From Amorphus orientalis (GTDB lineage Bacteria > Pseudomonadota > Alphaproteobacteria > Rhizobiales > Amorphaceae): 64,000 nucleotides of DNA. The position numbers and the translations under genes were made by a program. Positions 61,146 to 64,000 of this stretch are shown here, in pieces; position 1 is the first letter of the stretch, and every line of letters starts with the position of its first letter. The stretch covers positions 1-64,000 of the forward strand of contig NZ_JAUSUL010000005.1 of the NCBI RefSeq assembly GCF_030814015.1, given 5' to 3'. Under the pieces are notes generated by a model. That model saw nothing but the letters and a program-made list of their open reading frames with translations. It did not search any database and was not told where the DNA came from.

Positions 61146-61263
61146 CGAATCTGCCGCGCCCACTCGGCGCGCGAGAAACTGGACACCGCCGGTGCGATGT
61201 CCCTACCCTCGCCCCCAACAAGAAGACGACCTTCCGACCTTCGCCTTCCAGGGAGAACAGCCC

Positions 61264-62916
61264 ATGCAGGGTCTCATGCAGGAGTGGCCGCTCCTGTGCC
61301 ACAAGATCATCGACCACGCCGCCACCCTCCACGGCGACCGCACGATCGTGACCCGGACGGTCGAGGGGCCGATCCACACCACCACCTATCGGGAAGTGCG
61401 CGCGCGCTCTCTGCAGGTCGCCAAGCGGCTGGAGCGCCACGGCATCCGCGAGGGCGACCGGGTCGCCACACTCGCCTGGAACACCGTGCGGCACCTGGAG
61501 CTTTGGTACGGGATTCTGGGCCTTGGCGCGGTCTATCACACGGTCAATCCGCGCCTGTTCCGCGACGAGATCGCCTGGCTGATCAACGACGCGGAGGACC
61601 GGATCCTGTTCGTGGACCTGACCTTCGTGCCGCTGGTGGAGGAGATTGCCGATCAGCTCACGACGATCGAGACGGTGGTGGTGCTGACCGACGCGGCGTC
61701 GATGCCGGAGACCCGCCTCAGGAACGCAGTCCCCTACGAGAGCTTCATCGCCGAGGTGGACGCCGACTTCGCCTGGCGCGACCTGGACGAGAATGCCGCG
61801 GCGGGGCTCTGCTACACGTCGGGCACCACGGGCAAGCCCAAGGGCGTGCTCTATTCCCACCGCTCCAACATGCTGCACGCCTTCTCCATGTCCGCCGTGG
61901 ACATGCTGGGGCTCGGCTCCCGCGACACGGTGATGCCGGTGGTGCCGATGTTCCACGCCAACGGCTGGTCGCTCGCCTTCTCAGCGCCGCTGAACGGGTC
62001 GGCGCTGGTCATGCCCGGCGCCGGGATGGACGGCGCCTCGATCTACCAGCTTCTGACGGAGTACCGCGTCACCATGACCGCCGCCGTGCCGACGGTCTGG
62101 CTGGCGCTGCTGCACCATCTGGATGCCCAGGGCGGCAGCCTGCCCGATCTCGACCGGGTGGTGATCGGCGGCTCGGCCTGCCCGCGCGCCATGACGGAAG
62201 CCTTCCAGGAGCGCTACGGCGTCGACGTGCTGCACGCCTGGGGCATGACGGAGATGAGCCCGCTCGGCTCGGTGTGCTCGATCAAGCCGGCCGTCGCGCA
62301 TCTGACCGGGGCGGAGAAGCTCGACCTGCAGGAGACCCAGGGCCACCCGCCGATCACGGTGGAGATGAAGATCACCGACGACGCCGGCAACCGGCAGCCC
62401 TGGGACGGCAAGACCTTCGGCCGGCTGAAGGTGCGCGGCCCGGCAGTGGCGCGGTCCTACTACAAGGGCGCCGGCGGCGAGATCCTCGACGAGGAAGGTT
62501 TCTTCGACACCGGCGACGTGGCCGTGATCGATCCCAACGGCTACATGCGCATCACCGATCGGTCCAAGGACGTGATCAAGTCGGGCGGCGAATGGATCTC
62601 GTCCATCGACCTGGAGAACATCGCCGTCGGCCACCCGGACGTGGCGGAAGCGGCCGTCATCGGCATCGCCCATCCGAAATGGGACGAGCGGCCGCTCCTG
62701 ATCGTCGTGCCGAAGCCCGGCGCCGAGCCCGACAAGCAGGACATCCTGGCCTATATCGGCGAACGGGCTGCGAAGTTCTGGATCCCCGACGACGTGCTCA
62801 TGGTCGACGAGATCCCCCACACGGCGACCGGCAAGATCAAGAAGACCGCGCTTCGCGACATGTTCGGGAGCTACAGGTTCGCCGACGGCACCGGGCCGGA
62901 CGACGCAGCCCGGTAG
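61264..62916 (+). CDS. Acyl-CoA ligase (AlkK/DmdB-like fatty-acid-CoA synthetase)
   Basis: 550 residues from the ATG at 61264, preceded by AGGGAGAA. Adenylate-forming motifs are [18 protein letters not shown] near residue 182, WGMTEMSP near 322, TGDVAVID near 417, [18 protein letters not shown] and the C-terminal Lys in [11 protein letters not shown]. The N-terminus ([20 protein letters not shown], then [12 protein letters not shown]) resembles medium-chain AlkK and methylthiopropionyl-CoA ligase (DmdB) enzymes. It should activate a fatty or substituted short/medium acid with ATP and CoA; the specific substrate is not determined. It stands alone beyond the repeat cluster. Confidence 0.9.
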   Translation: MQGLMQEWPLLCHKIIDHAATLHGDRTIVTRTVEGPIHTTTYREVRARSLQVAKRLERHGIREGDRVATLAWNTVRHLELWYGILGLGAVYHTVNPRLFRDEIAWLINDAEDRILFVDLTFVPLVEEIADQLTTIETVVVLTDAASMPETRLRNAVPYESFIAEVDADFAWRDLDENAAAGLCYTSGTTGKPKGVLYSHRSNMLHAFSMSAVDMLGLGSRDTVMPVVPMFHANGWSLAFSAPLNGSALVMPGAGMDGASIYQLLTEYRVTMTAAVPTVWLALLHHLDAQGGSLPDLDRVVIGGSACPRAMTEAFQERYGVDVLHAWGMTEMSPLGSVCSIKPAVAHLTGAEKLDLQETQGHPPITVEMKITDDAGNRQPWDGKTFGRLKVRGPAVARSYYKGAGGEILDEEGFFDTGDVAVIDPNGYMRITDRSKDVIKSGGEWISSIDLENIAVGHPDVAEAAVIGIAHPKWDERPLLIVVPKPGAEPDKQDILAYIGERAAKFWIPDDVLMVDEIPHTATGKIKKTALRDMFGSYRFADGTGPDDAAR

Positions 62917-62928
62917 CGTCCGCCCGGA

Positions 62929-63858
62929 TCAGGCGCCGGAGGCGAGCCGGTAGGTGGCGTCGAAGGTCACCGAAGGCGCCGCCTCCACGGTGCCGCGTTC
63001 GACCAGATCCTCCAGATGCGCCAGCAGCGACAGCCCGGCCGCCTTCCGGAGTCCGGGATCGAGGGCGACATAGATCGCGCGGACCATCTCCGGGATCGTG
63101 CGCGGTCCGTCGGCAAGCGCCCGCACGATCGCCTCCTCCCGCTTCTGCCGGTGCCCCCTGAGTGCCTCGACATAGCTGCCGGGATCCTCCACCGCACCGC
63201 CGTGGCCAGGCAGGTAGCGGCGGTCGTCGCGGGCGAGCAGCACGTCCAGCGAGGCCATGTAGTCGGCCATCACGCCGTCCGGCGGCGCGACGATGGTCGT
63301 CGACCAGACCATGACGTGATCGCCGGAAAACAGGAGACGTTCGTCGGCGAGACCGAAGCAGAGATGGTTCACGGTGTGGCCCGGCGTCGCGATCACCTCC
63401 AAGGTCCGGCCGCCGGCCTCCAGACGGTCGCCGTGGGCAACCGCGATGTCGGGACGGAACGCCACGTCGCCGGAGGCCTCCAGCGCATTGGTCTCGCCTT
63501 CGCGCAGGGCGCGACCCGCCCGGTGCGGCCCCTCGCCAACGGTCGGCGCCCCTGTCGCCGCCGCCAGCTCCGCCGCGGCTGTGGAGTGGTCGGCATGGGT
63601 GTGGGTGACCAGGATATGGCTGACGGTGCGGCCGGCCAGCACCTGTTTCAGCGATTCGATGTGCTCCGGAAAGCCCGGTCCGGGGTCGATCACGGCCACC
63701 GGATCGTCGCCGATCAGATAGGTGTTGGTGCCGTGAAAGGTCATCGGGCTCGGGTTGCGTGCGGTCAAGCGCCGCACGCCCGGCGCAACGGTCACGGCTT
63801 CGCCGTAGCGCGGGTCGAACTGGCGGTCGTGGGTCAATGCGGGCAACTCGGGCTCCAT
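62929..63858 (-). CDS. MBL-fold metallo-hydrolase (LACTB2-like)
   Basis: 309 residues. The metallo-beta-lactamase fold is shown by NTYLIGDDPVAVIDPGPG, the zinc motif THTHADHSTAAAEL near residue 86, TPGHTVNHLCFGL near 159, FSGDHVMVWSTTIVAPPDG and LPGHGGAVEDP near 218. The C-terminal winged-helix-like part (DGPRTIPEMVRAIYVALDPG) matches the LACTB2/glyoxalase II-like group, which includes nucleases and thioester hydrolases. Substrate unknown. It converges with the acyl-CoA ligase 12 bases apart and is divergent from the tRNA-Pro. Confidence 0.88.
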   Translation of the reverse strand: MEPELPALTHDRQFDPRYGEAVTVAPGVRRLTARNPSPMTFHGTNTYLIGDDPVAVIDPGPGFPEHIESLKQVLAGRTVSHILVTHTHADHSTAAAELAAATGAPTVGEGPHRAGRALREGETNALEASGDVAFRPDIAVAHGDRLEAGGRTLEVIATPGHTVNHLCFGLADERLLFSGDHVMVWSTTIVAPPDGVMADYMASLDVLLARDDRRYLPGHGGAVEDPGSYVEALRGHRQKREEAIVRALADGPRTIPEMVRAIYVALDPGLRKAAGLSLLAHLEDLVERGTVEAAPSVTFDATYRLASGA

Positions 63859-63942
63859 CGGATCGGCCGGGACGTGAAGAGCGGCTTTCCCACACCCATA
63901 CAGATTGGTTCTGGAAAGGTCGATTGTCGCACGACGCGCGTC

Positions 63943-63971
63943 TTGCGAGGGCCGATATCCATCGCTATAAG
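63943..63971 (+). promoter_or_regulatory. Promoter of tRNA-Pro
   Basis: TTGCGA at 63943-63948 and TATAAG at 63966-63971 are separated by exactly 17 bases, a near-consensus housekeeping pair. The expected start of transcription would be a few bases before the tRNA 5' end at 63984. Confidence 0.65.
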
Positions 63972-63983
63972 ACCGCCCACTGT

Positions 63984-64000
63984 CGGAGTGTAGCGCAGCC
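63984..64000 (+). tRNA. tRNA-Pro, 5' fragment cut by the window edge
   Basis: CGGAGTGTAGCGCAGCC is the acceptor-stem and D-arm start of bacterial tRNA-Pro, which typically begins CGGnGTGTAGCGCAGCCTGG. Only the first 17 bases are inside the window. A well-spaced promoter precedes it. Confidence 0.8.

Noticed and set aside
1-64000. Insertion sequences, integrases, CRISPR arrays, rRNA genes
   Set aside because: None found on reading both strands; no transposase or Cas-like protein and no regular direct repeats.

Overview
The window is GC-rich, gene-dense DNA that reads as a chromosomal segment of an alphaproteobacterium, most likely Hyphomicrobiales (Rhizobiales). Supporting signs are the two-subunit methylmalonyl-CoA mutase with MeaB, an HdeD/DUF308 protein, an RT0821/Lpp0805-type lipoprotein, DUF1194, DUF3137 and DUF3574 proteins, and the alphaproteobacterial look of the Zur operator and of the partial tRNA-Pro at the right edge. 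This assignment is inferred from gene content, not from a marker gene.

Layout, left to right. 0-2 kb: the 5' part of a large glycine-rich autotransporter-type gene on the minus strand, cut by the window edge. 2.4-9.4 kb: a YrhK-like membrane protein, an iron-dependent alcohol dehydrogenase, and an aromatic-acid CoA-thioester module (IclR regulator, 4HBT thioesterase, a fused FAD monooxygenase/benzoate-CoA-ligase-type protein, and a fumarylpyruvate-hydrolase-like protein). 9.6-11.6 kb: an algal-type vanadium haloperoxidase. 12.1-17.9 kb: a Dpp/Opp-type peptide ABC transporter with a hairpin after the binding-protein gene. 18.2-22.3 kb: MFS exporter, Usp, OsmC and an Rrf2-type regulator. 22.6-25.2 kb: exbB-exbD-tonB. 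25.2-28.0 kb: znuBC/znuA around a Zur-like operator. 28.1-41.9 kb: mixed metabolism and stress genes, including three tandem paralogous small secreted four-cysteine proteins (32.0-33.4 kb), SodB, an aminotransferase, a haloacid dehalogenase, nitronate monooxygenase, an M20 peptidase and a HerA-like ATPase. 43.2-50.9 kb: both methylmalonyl-CoA mutase subunits and, after five unrelated genes, their GTPase chaperone MeaB. 51-55.6 kb: pyroglutamyl peptidase, DnaJ-type co-chaperone, PdxH, a methyltransferase and CorA.

55.6-61.2 kb is the accessory part. Two clusters of an intergenic repeat family bracket a duplicated pair of ~50-residue proteins of unknown function and an AT-rich 776-residue SIR2-NTPase gene, which is the best candidate for a phage-defence (SIR2-STAND type) effector and looks horizontally acquired. 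A hotdog thioesterase lies just before the second repeat cluster; beyond it come an acyl-CoA ligase, an MBL-fold hydrolase and the first 17 bases of a tRNA-Pro gene with a good promoter.

No insertion sequence, integrase, CRISPR array or rRNA was found. The regions with most to offer are the SIR2-NTPase island with its flanking repeats and microprotein duplication, the tandem four-cysteine secreted family, and the monooxygenase-ligase fusion.
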